Source: Cylicocyclus nassatus (lineage: Eukaryota > Nematoda > Chromadorea > Rhabditida > Strongylidae). From it: a stretch of 64,000 nt of DNA. Under the pieces are notes generated by a model, which was not told where the DNA came from, searched no databases, and was given only the letters and a program-made list of their open reading frames with translations. Shown here piece after piece: positions 47,575 to 58,953 of the stretch. The translations under genes were made by a program, and so were the position numbers. Position 1 is the first letter of the stretch; each line of letters begins with the position of its first letter. The stretch covers positions 7,680,284 to 7,744,283 of the forward strand of contig CATQJL010000001.1 in the NCBI GenBank assembly GCA_958299035.1. Reading direction: 5' to 3'.

Positions 47575-48454
47575 CTTATTTTTCATTATCTCTGCAGTTG
47601 GCAACTTGACTAGAGCTAAGCGCATAGCATGAGACAAACGTTGTGTACACCTTGCTAGACAATCTCTGATTATTCTCCTTGAAACCATAACAAGCTATAG
47701 CATTTCTTATATAGCATCCGCTGTAACCATGCAGTCAGATTGCGCGTGAGCATCGCTTAGGACAAATAGGTGCAAAAGTTACCTTTGCTCGGGCTAAAAA
47801 CTCCATTAGACATTCCGATTTCCTCTATTTCTGTTTTTTCAAGTACTCGCTCACTTTCATATGTTTTTGACTGTGTCTTTGTTTGTTGATATATCTACTC
47901 TGGTGTTCAGTGGGAGGTGTTCCTAAAGTCTCACAGATACTGTTTTGATTTTTGTACCACTAAAAAGCGCTTCCCTTATTTTGTTTTCTTGTGCTTGTTT
48001 AGATCCTTGAATTAATAACTGTCACGAATTTTGAGTCCACAAGCAGATCGTTGAAATGTAATTTTAAAAAGATATACTCAAAAAATCTTCTACACTGCAT
48101 TCTTAGGATGAAATAGTGTTATAAAATCTTCAGTGAATAGTACTGTCAAAGACTAGCACATTTATAATTCGAGTAGAGATTGTTGCTTTTTCATGCTGTT
48201 AAAGCGAAACATATGGTAGGTGCTGTATAAAGGGAAGCATTCTACAGTCACTAACATTCTACAAGTTTGATGTTACAGATGTTAAAAATTGAGCAAGAAG
48301 AAGAAGAAGCAGGACTCTGCCAGCAATTAGCCTGCACTGAAAATTTTGAAGTACCAAAGGCCTTTTCTTTGCCCTTTTATATGCGCTCATATAAAAAGAG
48401 CAGAGAAAAAAACTTTTCAGAATTTTGAGAATAATGATCTTCCAGACAACGAGG
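47575..48454. other. Stretch without recognised features
   Basis: No exon or paired repeat was recognised. A (AAG)n-like run occurs at 48294-48312. Confidence 0.35.
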
Positions 48455-49585
48455 TGTTCCAAAAATGTGCACACTGCTTGAATGTCAACAACTCACTTCC
48501 TTTGATGTCTTTCGGCAAACTCAAAAAACCATTGTGTAGAGTGAGGTTCAACTTAATAGATTCACGATATAAAGTGAATCAGCGGTCGCTCTTTATTACT
48601 ATTTACGGTGAGAACTTTCAGTAGATAAAACCACAGTAAGAAAGGCCGCCTGACAAAATTTAGAAAAAATCTATAAATTGTATGCTTCTTTTTGTAAAAC
48701 CTTGGCATTTTCTGTAGATATTGTTTCAATGGTTTGAGCCGTAACAGGTTTTCAAAAGAACAATTTATTTACTGTCCGACGTTTCGGCTAAATGCCGTCT
48801 TCAGAGGCCTGAAAGCGAGTCAATCACTCTTTAACCAAACGTTCTAGACCATCAGACACTTCCTCCAAACCGTATACTTGACTCATCTATTGTGACGCAG
48901 ATAAGTTCTCAAGTTGAACAGCTTACCAAGTGTTCCTGGTGAAGAGCGTAAGGGTGTTAGCTCTCTCTCACGGTCGTCCACAGCAAATGATGACAAAATG
49001 AGCTTGTGTTTATTAACATAATTCTGCATGCCACATCTGCGAATCCTCCGAAGACGGCATTTAGCCGAAACGTCGGGCAGTAAATAAAGTGTTCCTTTAA
49101 AAACCTGTTACGGCTCAAAACAATTGAACAAAATCTATAAAATTGTTCAGAGAGGTTATTCGCGCATGGTGATTTCACTGCACATCTTTTCACGACTTTT
49201 TAAAATTTTTTAGTGGTTATAAACACATTTCGATGAACATTAGAAAAACAGTTGTCACGATATTTTTGGAATGCCGTAAGAAAGCTTCAGTACAGTAAAG
49301 TGCAGAGTTCATATTTATGATCAGCGACCTTGATTAACCAGGTGTAAGAGTTTTTGGCTTTTTTGGTTTCTTTTTGCGGCAAAATATGGCTCTCAATGGC
49401 CTGAAATGCTTTTCTAATTTTCTACCGTAATCTCACAGTAATGAACAGCGATCGCTGATTCGCTCTATACTACAGATCTAAGTTGAACCTCGCTTTACAT
49501 AATGGGTACGTAAAGTTGGCTGAAAGACATTAAAGCAAGGAAGTTATTATCGATTGAACAGTGTTCACATTTTTTGAGACATCCT
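48455..49585. repeat. Second foldback of the GTGCACATTG family
   Basis: The left arm (about 48455-48600, with AAAAATGTGCACACTGCTTG) and right arm (about 49440-49585, with CAGTGTTCACATTTTTTGAG) are inverted copies of the block also found at 38655-39895. The central part is occupied by a separate MITE (48722-49129). Confidence 0.65.
48722..49129. mobile_element. MITE with GACGTTTCGGC motif in both arms
   Basis: GTTTGAGCCGTAACAGGTTT on the left pairs with AAACCTGTTACGGCTCAAA on the right. Each arm contains ACGTTTCGGCTAAATGCCGT followed by CTTCAGAGG, or its inverse. The interior 48820-49040 is unpaired. The same core appears in the element at 25503-25771, which otherwise differs. Confidence 0.75.
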
Positions 49586-50061
49586 GTATGTGAGCAGCTA
49601 CGAGAGATCTCTATGACGTGATAATCTTTCGGGAAAACCTTGTAAAAATGCTTAAACTCTTATTGATCATTGGAGACCTTTTGTATATGAGCGACCCTGT
49701 ATAGCCCAGGACTTGCTCAATGAATTATAGTCATTCAAAAAAAATTGATTGGCTACAACATTTTCTCTAGAAACAAGGGTGAAACGAGAAAACGTTTGCA
49801 CAGGTTTTACGGCATGATTTCTTTTGTTACTTCAAGAAACTTTTACTTATTCAAGCTTGAAAGGATAGTTATATGCAATTTTTCTATGAAAAAAGATTCT
49901 GACTGCAGTGATAAAGCCTTTTCTGTACAAGATTTGGCTCTCAGTGGTGCATCCGCCCAAAATTTCTGACTGCACAAAGCGAAATGTGATGGTGTTTTCA
50001 AACCGCACCTTAGAAGGATTTTTCGATATGTTGACTTCAAGAGAGGGAGGCTATTCAAAGG

Positions 50062-50478
50062 CAGTGTCCGGGCAAAAAGTCGAGTTTGAAATTTTGTGCT
50101 TATCCGGACCTATTCGCTATGCTGATTCTAAAAATCCACATTGGAGAGCGCGAAAATGGCGAAAAAGGGCTCTAACACAGGAGGGAAATCAGAAGTGGGC
50201 GGGGTCCTCCCCATCGTAAATTCAGGCTCCCAGCTTCTGGAGCAATCTTCTCGGTCCTGATTTCAAGTCGAGCGTTCGCACTTGGCCGAGAAGATCGCTC
50301 CTGAAGCTGGGGTCGTGAAGTCACGGTGGGGAAGACCCCGCCCACCTGCTCATTTCCCTTCTGTGTAAGAGCATTTTTCGCCATTTTCGCGCTCTTCAGT
50401 GTGGGCTTTCTGATTCAGCATAGCGAATAGGCCCGGGTAAACACAAAATCTCAAAATCGACTTTTTGCCCGGACACTG
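50062..50478. mobile_element. Palindromic MITE, termini CAGTGTCCGGGC
   Basis: The left end CAGTGTCCGGGCAAAAAGTC and right end GACTTTTTGCCCGGACACTG match. Arms of about 180 bases pair well through GCGGGGTC and the GCGCGAAAATGGCGAAAAA region. No exact target duplication was seen. The termini resemble those at 51515-51892 and 9034-9383 (AGYGTCCRGGCA). Confidence 0.75.
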
Positions 50479-51376
50479 CGTTTAAGTTGTACGAAGCTTC
50501 CTCAAAGAATTTGTTTTCATTACATTTTCCTTCTTCGCCTACGATTTCGCCTTACACTTTACAACAAACAACGCAAGTAATCAATATCAATTTTTTTTAG
50601 CAGTATGTTTCGTCGTAATCCAACAAATGATTTACTTTCATTTCTTTGTTAGGCGTGCTTTCAATCACACAAAAGTCATATGATACTCCCAACCAGCAGA
50701 ACCTGTCAATCAACAAATTTGCAGATGTATCAAATTGGGGGGCATACCATTGGTCATCAACATGAATCATGGTGTGATTTGTTTAGGGCAAAAAACAAGG
50801 GACGTTATCAGAGTATGGTTCGAGTAAAAAGAAAACTGCCGTTTGCTACAAGAGACGTCCATGCATTTTCATGAGATTTTAGGTTGTGTAAGAAGTTCGT
50901 TCGCATTTTTTGTTTTAGTCTTCTCTCACTATTTTGGAAAGCATCTGGCAAAATGTTTGTATGCATTTGGAAGTTCTAAGTCTGCTCTACCAACTGCTAT
51001 CATTATTTTCCCAATTCTGAGAAGTTGAACGAAGATTACGACCACAAAGCGGAAAATCCGAGAAAGCGAAATTTCCATTTTCGACAGCTATGTAATGCTG
51101 CATCTCAAATGAATTCAAAGGCATGAGATAGAAAGCTCCATCAATTGCGACGTGTGTGGATATAATGCTGTGCCACTCGCAAACTACTAAGAGGTGCAAA
51201 TCTCTTAAATTCATATTACAAGCCTAAAAATAGCTCTGCTTGCTGAGGTCTGTTCGGCGTCAACGTCAGGCATTGAAAGGCTTGAGAGAGCATGGTCACC
51301 GAACAATACAGACTTGAGACACGCGGGTCTTTGATCATAAATTCTTCGAATATATGGATTACCTGCTCCATTTCAG
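50479..51376. other. Stretch with a diverged inverted repeat partner
   Basis: About 50935-51030 (TTTGTATGCATTTGGAAGTTCTAAG region) has an inverted, diverged partner near 52020-52150. A possible exon at 50654-50788 was considered and not accepted. Confidence 0.35.
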
Positions 51377-51506
51377 ATTTAAGGGGACACACTTAAGTAC
51401 GCGAAACGACGAATGCCTTCACGCAAAGTCTTGCTCTGCCGAATTCTGCAAACATGACATTGAACGGTTGGTGAAAGTAATGAGCAAGCATAAACAGTGG
51501 CAGTAA
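51377..51506 (+). CDS. Candidate terminal exon, cysteine-containing, unknown gene
   Basis: After the acceptor CCATTTCAG the frame runs 43 codons to TAA, with one base needed from an earlier exon. It encodes a hydrophilic stretch with NDECLHAKSCSAEFC and a lysine-rich end. No earlier exon was identified. The MITE at 51515 begins eight bases after the stop, so any 3' UTR would be made largely of transposon. Confidence 0.2.
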
Positions 51507-51514
51507 ATGCTTAG

Positions 51515-51892
51515 AGCGTCCAGGCAAATTTACGCAATTAGGTTTTCGCGTGGAAACTGATGAGGGGCTCTAACTAGAGCACTGCCCAATGGACAGCGTA
51601 AATCATCCATTCACGGCTGAGTAATTCATCCTCTCCAAACCCCTCAATCCCTGCGCCATAAACGTAACTCGCGACTGACAAGGGACGGGTCCCAGCGCGA
51701 ACGCAATGCTAATCGGAGGAGGGTCAATTGCGGGTTACGGTCACGACGGCAGGGAATGAGGGTCTCGCAGATGGATTTCTTAGCCGTGGATAGATGATTT
51801 GCGCTGCCGCTTGGGCATTGGCTTAGTTAGGACCCTCTCATCACTTTCCACAAAAAGTATGCGCCCAAATTTGTCTGGACACTGTCTCTAAG
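51515..51892. mobile_element. Diverged relative of the 9034-9383 MITE
   Basis: The left end AGCGTCCAGGCAAATTT and right end AAATTTGTCTGGACACTGTC are inverted. The same order of internal blocks as at 9034 (GGGGCTCTAACTAGAGCACTG against TAGTTAGGACCCTC) is preserved but diverged. TGCTTAG lies on both sides (51508-51514 and 51893-51899), a possible 7-bp target duplication. Confidence 0.7.
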
Positions 51893-52269
51893 TGCTTAGT
51901 CTGTCGTTACAAATTGCGTGAGGCTTTTGAAGAAACTTCGTCAATGAGTAACGGAAAAAACTAAGAAAGAGAAAGGCGGCAAATTTGGAATTTTCGCTTC
52001 CTCGGCTTTTTCGGTTTGCAGCCGAATTTTCCAATTGATTTCTTGAAAACTGAAAATAGTGATAGTTTTTTGGTAGAGCAAACTTAGGACTTCCGAACGC
52101 ATACAAACATCTCGCCAAGTTTTGCAAAATAGTGGAAAAAATACAGAACCTAATAGACTTGAAAACCTCGATGCAGTTCTCATAAAGCGTCGTCAATTTT
52201 TTGAAAAGCCGATTATTCTCGAATGAAACGTCTGGTTCAAAGAGGTGCTCTTTACACGCTTGAGCCAAA

Positions 52270-52429
52270 CTAAGAACATGAGAGAAGGACACTTCGCTGT
52301 GCCGAAGTCTGCTGTAAGGTACATTTGGCAGAACTGCAGAAGCTCTCGCATTCGTCAGTGTAGTTGCAATCTACTGATACACTTCCATCCGGATTCTTTC
52401 CAAGCATAAGTTGAACGACAGGGCTGCTT
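52270..52429 (-). CDS. Candidate terminal exon, cysteine-containing, unknown gene
   Basis: On the minus strand after acceptor ACTTTTTAG the frame gives 52 codons and a stop, needing one base from an earlier exon. It contains VQLMLGKNPDGSVSVDCNY and TDECESFCSSAKC, a pattern suggesting a disulfide-rich secreted or extracellular segment. Upstream sequence on this strand is occupied by the hAT element 52731-54427, and no earlier exon was found, so the gene may be interrupted or its first exons lie far upstream. Confidence 0.22.
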
Positions 52430-52730
52430 CTAAAAAGTAAGTGGCAGCCGGCGCGCTTAGAAGGACAGCGTCCATGACATTGGTAGTTTGAGGCAAGCCA
52501 GTAAGCAAGAATTACCTAGCTGATTAATTGTGTATGTCGTATCTATAAGAAATTAACCAATTTATTGACAGAACTTCTTGAACAGCTTGATTGTTAGATT
52601 GCTTTGAGTAGGCATGTATACCAGGCTGTTTGTAGAATTATGTTTGATCTCGTAACTTCTTTTGACAAACTGACTTGACTCAGTGTAGTGAAGACATTGC
52701 AAGGCAAATGAGCGTTCCCGACATCGCCAT

Positions 52731-54427
52731 CAGAGGTGCGATAGTCGGAGCCGAGTCTCCGCCTACCTTCACTTTTGAGCTGGCACGGGGGACCACCTTC
52801 ACTTTTGAGTTTGAAAAATTTTTTTGCTAAAGTTAAAAGAAGGAAAATTAGAAAAAGGAGCAAAAGAAAGTATTGAGAGCATATATCTATGTAGTAAGTC
52901 GATCTAGGCAGTAACCGCCGAGAACCAGAATTTTGAATGATAAAATAGCGAAAAAATCATGCGAACTTTCCACTGTTATAAATCTGGTGGTTGAAGATGT
53001 CAGCAATTGCGACTTCATAGGTTTTAAAGGGTAAGTGTTTTTCTACCAGTGTGAAAGAATCAGGTCGATCTGAGCAGTGACCGCCGAGAACAAGGATTTT
53101 AAAAAAATTATGCGATTTTAGGTTACTTAGTGACAGCTGACGTTTAAACTCCTATAAACCTGGAATGTGAAAGTGTGCAATGTTGCGACTTCATAGATTT
53201 GTAGAGTAGGAATTGCTCTATCGGAATGTGCCTTAGCCGTACCGACCCATCGAGGTAACGCCGAGATTCAGGCTCTTAAAAAAATAGGTGAAAAACCGCT
53301 TTTTGAACTTCAACAGCTTATAACTTCTTCGGAACTGCATGGATCATGTTGCGACTTCATAGGTTAGATTCTTCTCATTAAGAGCTTCCAGATGATATAT
53401 AATATGTGGGGTATCGCGCCTCTTACGGCATATGCCCGGGGTGGAGACTTTTCACTCCAAAGTCTCCACTGGCGGTCTCCGGCCAATACATTAAAATGGT
53501 CGAGGTGGAGGCTTTGGGGTGAAAAGTCTCCATTCTGGGTTAGAGCCGCAAAAATCATTGAACTCCCCACATATTACATACCATGTGAAAGCTCTTGATC
53601 AGAAGAATATAACCTATGAAGTCGCAACATGAATCATGCAATTCTGAAGAAGTTATGAGCTGTTGAAGTTCAAAAAGCGGTTTTTTACCTGTTTCTTTAA
53701 GAGCCTGAATCTCGGCGGTATTTTGATGGATCTATACGGCTAGGGCATAATCCGATAGAGCAATTCTTACTCTACAAAAACTATGAAGTAGCAAAATTGC
53801 ACACCTTCACATTCCAGATTTTTAAAAGTCTGAACGCCAGCTGTCATTAAGTAACCTAAAATCGTTTAATCTTTTAAAATTCTCGTTCTCGGCGGTCACT
53901 CCTCAAATCAAACTGATTGTTTCACTATCTCGTACAACAACGCTTGCCCTTTGAAACCTATGAAGTCGCAATTGCTGACAACCGCAAGATTTATAAAAGT
54001 GGAAATTTCGCATAATTTATTTTTATTATTCAAAATTCTGGTTCTCGGCGGTTACTGCCTGGATCGACCTACTTCTTTCGCAATGCGTTATAACAAAATT
54101 TACTTGATAAAATCTGTGAAGTCTCGTTGACTCTCACTTCAAAACACACCATTTACTAAACACGTTTGTTTTAAATATACATATATGCCGCCGTATACAT
54201 TAAAATATGCTTTCAATAATCTTTTTTTGCGTTTGTTTTGCTTATTTTCTGCGCACTGTCGGCAACGACCTGGAAGGGTAGGCTCAGTCGACGTTAACGC
54301 CCCCCCCCCCCGGTCGACTTTTTTGGAAGGTGAGTGTCCGGCACTATTACCTTCACTTTTGGCCGGCCAGTGGTAGCTGGAACCACCTTCACTTTTGCGG
54401 GGCCCGGCTCTACCTATCGCACCTCTG
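52731..54427. mobile_element. hAT-type foldback with tandem repeats inside its arms
   Basis: Terminal inverted repeats CAGAGGTGCGATAG and CTATCGCACCTCTG are flanked by an exact 8-bp duplication ATCGCCAT (52723-52730 and 54428-54435), the hallmark of hAT insertion. Near each end the motif CACCTTCACTTTTG (or TACCTTCACTTTTG) occurs twice, like transposase-binding sites. Each arm then holds three tandem degenerate units of about 145-170 bp, each with a CCGCCGAGAACCAGAATTTT-like box and a GCGACTTCATAGGTT-like box. The arms meet near 53480. There is no transposase frame, so it is non-autonomous. A C12 run lies at 54300-54311. Confidence 0.9.
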
Positions 54428-54435
54428 ATCGCCAT

Positions 54436-55290
54436 TAGCAGTCAAAACTACTCAGAACCGCAACTCAAGCAAAATGCATATAAGGTACAGAGGACTCTTT
54501 GAAATCCGCTTGTTTTATCTGTTGTAAACTATCCTGGAAACGAAGGTATAAGCCATCATGTAGTAAAAAACTCTCAAATACATAGTAATTCTTTGCTTTG
54601 ATTTTCTTCCATATCTTCGTTCACAAAGATGTTCAGCAACTGTAGCAGCTAGGTTTAGAGTCAGCATTCCGTGCTGCCCAAATTTATGCAACTTGTTTCC
54701 AATGGCACTTCTTTTGTATATTTCCTCGCAAGTTGATAAATATGAACAGATAAGTTTTTCAAGCTGTCTGCTAGATAGAAAGCACTGGTAAAATTCTTCT
54801 AATGAGATAGAATAATTTTCTTCTTCATAGAAGAAGTATGTGCGAGTTGGACGTTCTTAAGAGGTTTGTACCAGCAAGAAAAGAGAAGAAGCCAAACATT
54901 CGTAAAGGCTTTTTGCCATCATTGACATACATATTTCTACACATTGACATACATGTTTCTATAAAACCAGCAAGCGTCTTTGCTTCAAAGGCTACAACAA
55001 GGGGCATTTTCTTCAGTAATATTTGAGTAAACAAATCTTCATAAAATGAAAGAGATAACGGGTTTTACAGTTGGAGGGACTAAATGCACTGCTCAACATG
55101 TTACTTTAGTCATAAATTCGTGTAGTTTCCGAAAGTACGTAAGCAGTTCATAGTAAGCAGGACCAGCTTTTCATTCTAAGCGATTGAACTTGTCATAGAA
55201 CTAACCTAATCACTTCACTATCCATCTTTGCCCCTCCGAATAGCTTGCCTTCTGAAAGTAACTTTATGAAACAATCTATAATAGCAGTTA
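54436..55290. other. Stretch without recognised genes
   Basis: Two overlapping frames of about 60-70 codons lie on opposite strands at 54825-55034; neither shows family motifs or splice support. Confidence 0.3.
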
Positions 55291-55478
55291 CGGCGGACGA
55301 AGGGTGGAAAACTATATGTCGCCGAATGGGGTGGTCTCACGCGGATATCTGCGACAGATCCAAACATTGCAGACATACAAAAGTGTTGTTTTGAACGATT
55401 GATCTATTTCGCAAGCGACCTCGCTCGATTGGCTCGAGGCCAAGGGGCGGAGCGAAGCGGCTCCGAGCCCTTGGCGGG

Positions 55479-56538
55479 ATGACTGGTCATCCAGGCGTTT
55501 TAACGCGTACGGAGCGCCCTCCCGCCCGCCCTGAAATAACGCGAGCTAATGATTTTCTCTTTTCAGCACCTCGGTTTGAAGAAGGACCGGCGCTAGCAAC
55601 GGTAGCAGACCGGTTAGGCCTCCAGAATGTTAGCAGAACAATCTACAAGGCGCTACGCTCAGATAGGGAGTCTTCTACCTTCGCGTGCTACAGCGCCGAA
55701 CTGAGGAAATTTTTGTCCTGGAAAGGGAGTGACGCCCTGCCAGCTATTCCCCTAGAGAAGGTGCGCAATCTTTATCTAGCGAAATGTGCACACGAAGGTA
55801 GAAATAAGTCTTTACCAGTACTAAGGCGGCCCTCAATTATTTTTGTGGCCCGTTGACGGGAGTCGATCTGGATATCCAGCAGTCGATATTAGAAGCGGAA
55901 CGCAGATCTTCACCCGAAACCACGCATCGTACGAAAATCGACCAACAATCAATGCGGCGGCTGGTTTTGGAGGGATTGGACTCTGCGGATTACAAAGTTA
56001 CACAAGCAGCAGCGCTTGCTTTTCTTCAATCCAAAGTCTTTTTGATAATCAGTGAGGCTCAGGCTCTCCGGTCAGTCGACCTAACTTTTGTGGGAGGAGG
56101 ATACTACCGCCTGAAAATTCGAAAATCCAAGACGGACCAACACGGCAAGGGAGCGGTCATCAAGTTTCACCTGGACAAGGTCGAAATGGCATTGTTGCGC
56201 AAGTACCTGGGTCAGTGCACTGGCGCGGTTCACATTTTCCAATCCAGGTCCACGGGAAGGCCTCTCTCAAGCGCAACCCTGAGGGATAGGCTTAACTGCT
56301 TTTTAGGGTTTGCAATTTGGAACATTTCAACTTTACCTCTCATTCTCTCAGGGGTGAGGCAGCATCGCTCGCTCTTAGCCTAGGTGCCGAACAAACCGCG
56401 GTGATGATGGCCGGTAGATGGAAAACGATCAACGCCTTTCGATACTACGTGGCTCCCAAGGCAATTCCACTACCAACAGACCCTACCTTCAGCGGTGCGC
56501 TTAACCTTGCTCAAAATCGCCCGGAACTCATGTACTGA
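55479..56538 (+). pseudogene. Tyrosine recombinase (integrase-like), two frameshifts
   Basis: Three successive frames cover one protein. The first, to about 55820, has an arm-type DNA-binding region (AELRKFLSWKGSDALPAIPL). The second, to about 56300, has the first catalytic Arg in AQALRSVDLTF and a Lys-containing beta-hairpin KIRKSKTDQHGKG. The third, from about 56300, has HSLRGEAASLA (the H-x-x-R box) and GRWKTINAFRYYV with the active-site Tyr. All main catalytic residues survive, but reading frame is lost near 55805-55830 and near 56290-56310, so this copy cannot make one intact protein. Confidence 0.8.
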
Positions 56539-57428
56539 TTTTCACTTTTTGTTTTTCACTAGGTTTTCGCACGAGAAGCTCTCCACCTTCGGGCTTGATT
56601 CTGCCTTCTTCGATCATTTTATACATCTGCCCGTTCGTTGCATCTGTTTACCCGCCTTTATATGCGCAGTATTAGATTCCTCGCATCTATTTCATTGATA
56701 GTATAACCATTTTGATATTCCGTTTCTTGTACGGAAGAATCTCATTCATCGGGGTTGCAAATTTACAGGTTTCCTCTGAGTACCTACTTTTGGCTTCATA
56801 GGGCACATCGCTACCGTATTATGTTGGTTATTGATCCCGGGCAGCAGCCTAATGGGAGATCATTTCTGCCTGTATTATTTTCATTGCGATTCCCGAAAAC
56901 GATATTGTTGTAATTTAGTGTTTTTCATATCTGTGTAAAAATGGGCTTTGTGCCTGAGGTCATTGTATTGATTTCGTGTATACCAATGCGATTAGTGATC
57001 GGAACAAAAACATATAACTTAAACTTCTACATGTATATTCCATGTCAGACTCTATCTCACCTCATTCTCAAGCTCCTAGTTCATTTCATATCTCAGGTAG
57101 CGTGTTCTTGCATAGATCTGAATTGTATGCCTATCGCTGTTCTATTCTGTCGATTCCGAGGATAAGACTCATTACGTTGCACCATTATTCCTTAATTCAC
57201 ATATCTCATACAGTTGTACGCTCCGACTGCCCACCACAATAAACCCTTTCTGCACGGCTCCTGTTTTGATCAATAGTTCAAAACGGTATTTGTACCAGAG
57301 TATAACGGAGGTATAATTGCACCAGCTGCCAGCGCAAGGTTGGAGCCTATCGGCAACGTATAGCTCCCTAAACCCGACAAACCCGACACAACCTGAGGCG
57401 TGAACGCGGTTTTAACGCAAAGGAGTTA

Positions 57429-57657
57429 TAGGGCTTATCAAATTGAATGTCGTTTGCACCGGCTTCTCCATCTTCGCGCTGAACTCTGCGTCTCTTCCGC
57501 AGGGCTCTTCTCTAAGCACTTTCCCAGGGCGAGCGTGGGAAAGGCGGAGCAGCAATCGATTGGAAGTCATTAGGGTGCGTGTACCGCAGAAGAGACGCAG
57601 AGCCCAGCGCGAAGATGGAGATACTGGCGCAAACGACACTCAATTTGATAAGCCCTA
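57429..57657. mobile_element. MITE with TA target duplication
   Basis: Ends TAGGGCTTATCAAATTGA and TCAATTTGATAAGCCCTA are exact inverted copies, flanked by TA (57427-57428 and 57658-57659). Arms pair through CTCTGCGTCTCTTC. The 229-bp Tc1/mariner-like non-autonomous element sits inside the recombinase element. Confidence 0.8.
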
Positions 57658-57800
57658 TACAATGGTCGCGCCGAGCTCGTCCGCTCAACCAGTAATGCTT
57701 TTGCGGAGTAAAACAATCTAACATAAATATTAGCGGCGGACAAAGGGGTGGAAACTATATGTCGCCGAATGAGGTGGTTCCACGCAGACGTCTGCGACAG

Positions 57801-57839
57801 TTCGTTTTGTAGCAGCTTTTTATGCTGCTACAAAACGAA
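57801..57839. repeat. Perfect 16-bp hairpin after the right direct repeat
   Basis: TTCGTTTTGTAGCAGC pairs without mismatch to GCTGCTACAAAACGAA around a 7-base loop, TTTTTAT. It starts at the base after the right 67-bp direct repeat; the left repeat has no such hairpin. Confidence 0.8.
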
Positions 57840-58953
57840 GCCTTTTTTATGCTCAATCCTAGCTCATTAACGGTTATTTTAGGTACTTCTAATGTTGATT
57901 TCTTTTCCAGTTCACGATGAATTTCTTTTCTACAAATATGTATAGTCGTAATCACATCTCGAAGACCTCTGTCTCTGCGCGAACGCTTCTCTACTTCGCA
58001 AAACTGAGTGCTCTGGCAATAATAAAATACGTAGAGGCTACTCATGACGAAAGCGCAATATCTTGGGCGCGACTGCGGTCTCAGTAACTGCAGAGCGCAT
58101 GAGGCGCTGGCTTCACAACGATAAAGATACGCGCGCGCAGCGTTAGCGCCCGCTCAACTAATACTGCTTCTGCGCCTTCGTGAAATAGCATCCTTTATCT
58201 TTTTGAAGTTTTAAATTGTTAGAAGGTGTGATTCAAACATACACCAAGTAATGCAGGATGGGGAAGAGAACGTTTGCAAGTAGTTTTGTAAGTAGTAACT
58301 CGACTGCGAGCTGAGTCCATTGCCGCATATCCACACCGGTAATGGAAAATATGAGAAAACCCTTTCGTAAGCTTAGAAAATTATTCTAAAGTCAACTGGA
58401 CTCGAGCGCCGTGCGCCGTACACGCTCTTTTTTTCACCACAGACGACTTCTGCGAGAAAGTAAGCGTGGATTTACTTGAAAAAAAAAGAACGTCGAGATG
58501 GATTGAAAAAGTGTAAAACATCTAAACTCGACCTCATCACTGATGATTATATCAATATGTGCTACCCGCTCACTTCACTTTTGACTCAATACCTGCAGAA
58601 TAAAGCATTTTAAAAAGGAAAAATGATTTTGCTCGGTTCACATATGTAATCGTGTTGCCTTTCAACGCAACTTTTATTTGTGTTTGAAAGCAATGAAAAA
58701 AATCTTTTATCGCGCTATAATTTCTCTCTTATTGCGCTATAACTTCAAGATTGTTTCTTCCATTAGAAAAAAAAACATTTGGATGAGGCTTGTTTTACAT
58801 CAGATATTCCACTAGCCTGTTTACGGTAATAAAATTTTGCTTGTATCCATCGATTCTTTACAGAAAAATTCGCTCGAAAGCTGAGGCTCAAATTATTCTG
58901 CTTCTCTTTTCCTTGCTTCGTGAATTGACCATAAAGTATAACCGAAGAACTTG
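57840..58953. other. Stretch without recognised genes upstream of the prepropeptide gene
   Basis: No exon or paired repeat was recognised. It ends in the promoter region of the next gene. Confidence 0.35.

Larger units (their letters stand above)
55291..57800 (+). mobile_element. Element with tyrosine recombinase relic between 67-bp direct repeats
   Basis: The block CGGCGGACGAAGGGTGGAAA followed by ACTATATGTCGCCGAATG and ending TCTGCGACAG occurs at 55291-55357 and 57734-57800 in the same orientation. Between them lies a decayed tyrosine recombinase (55479-56538) and about 1.2 kb of AT-rich sequence with a nested MITE. Direct repeats with a tyrosine recombinase and no flanking inverted ends recall DIRS/PAT-like elements or Cryptons. 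No reverse transcriptase was seen in this copy. Boundaries are inferred from the repeats. Confidence 0.55.

Noticed and set aside
50654..50788. A plus-strand frame including QKSYDTPNQQNLSINKF and NWGAYHW after an acceptor-like TTGTTAG
   Set aside because: Composition is suggestive, but no signal exon, no phase partner and no poly(A) signal were found; kept only as a note.
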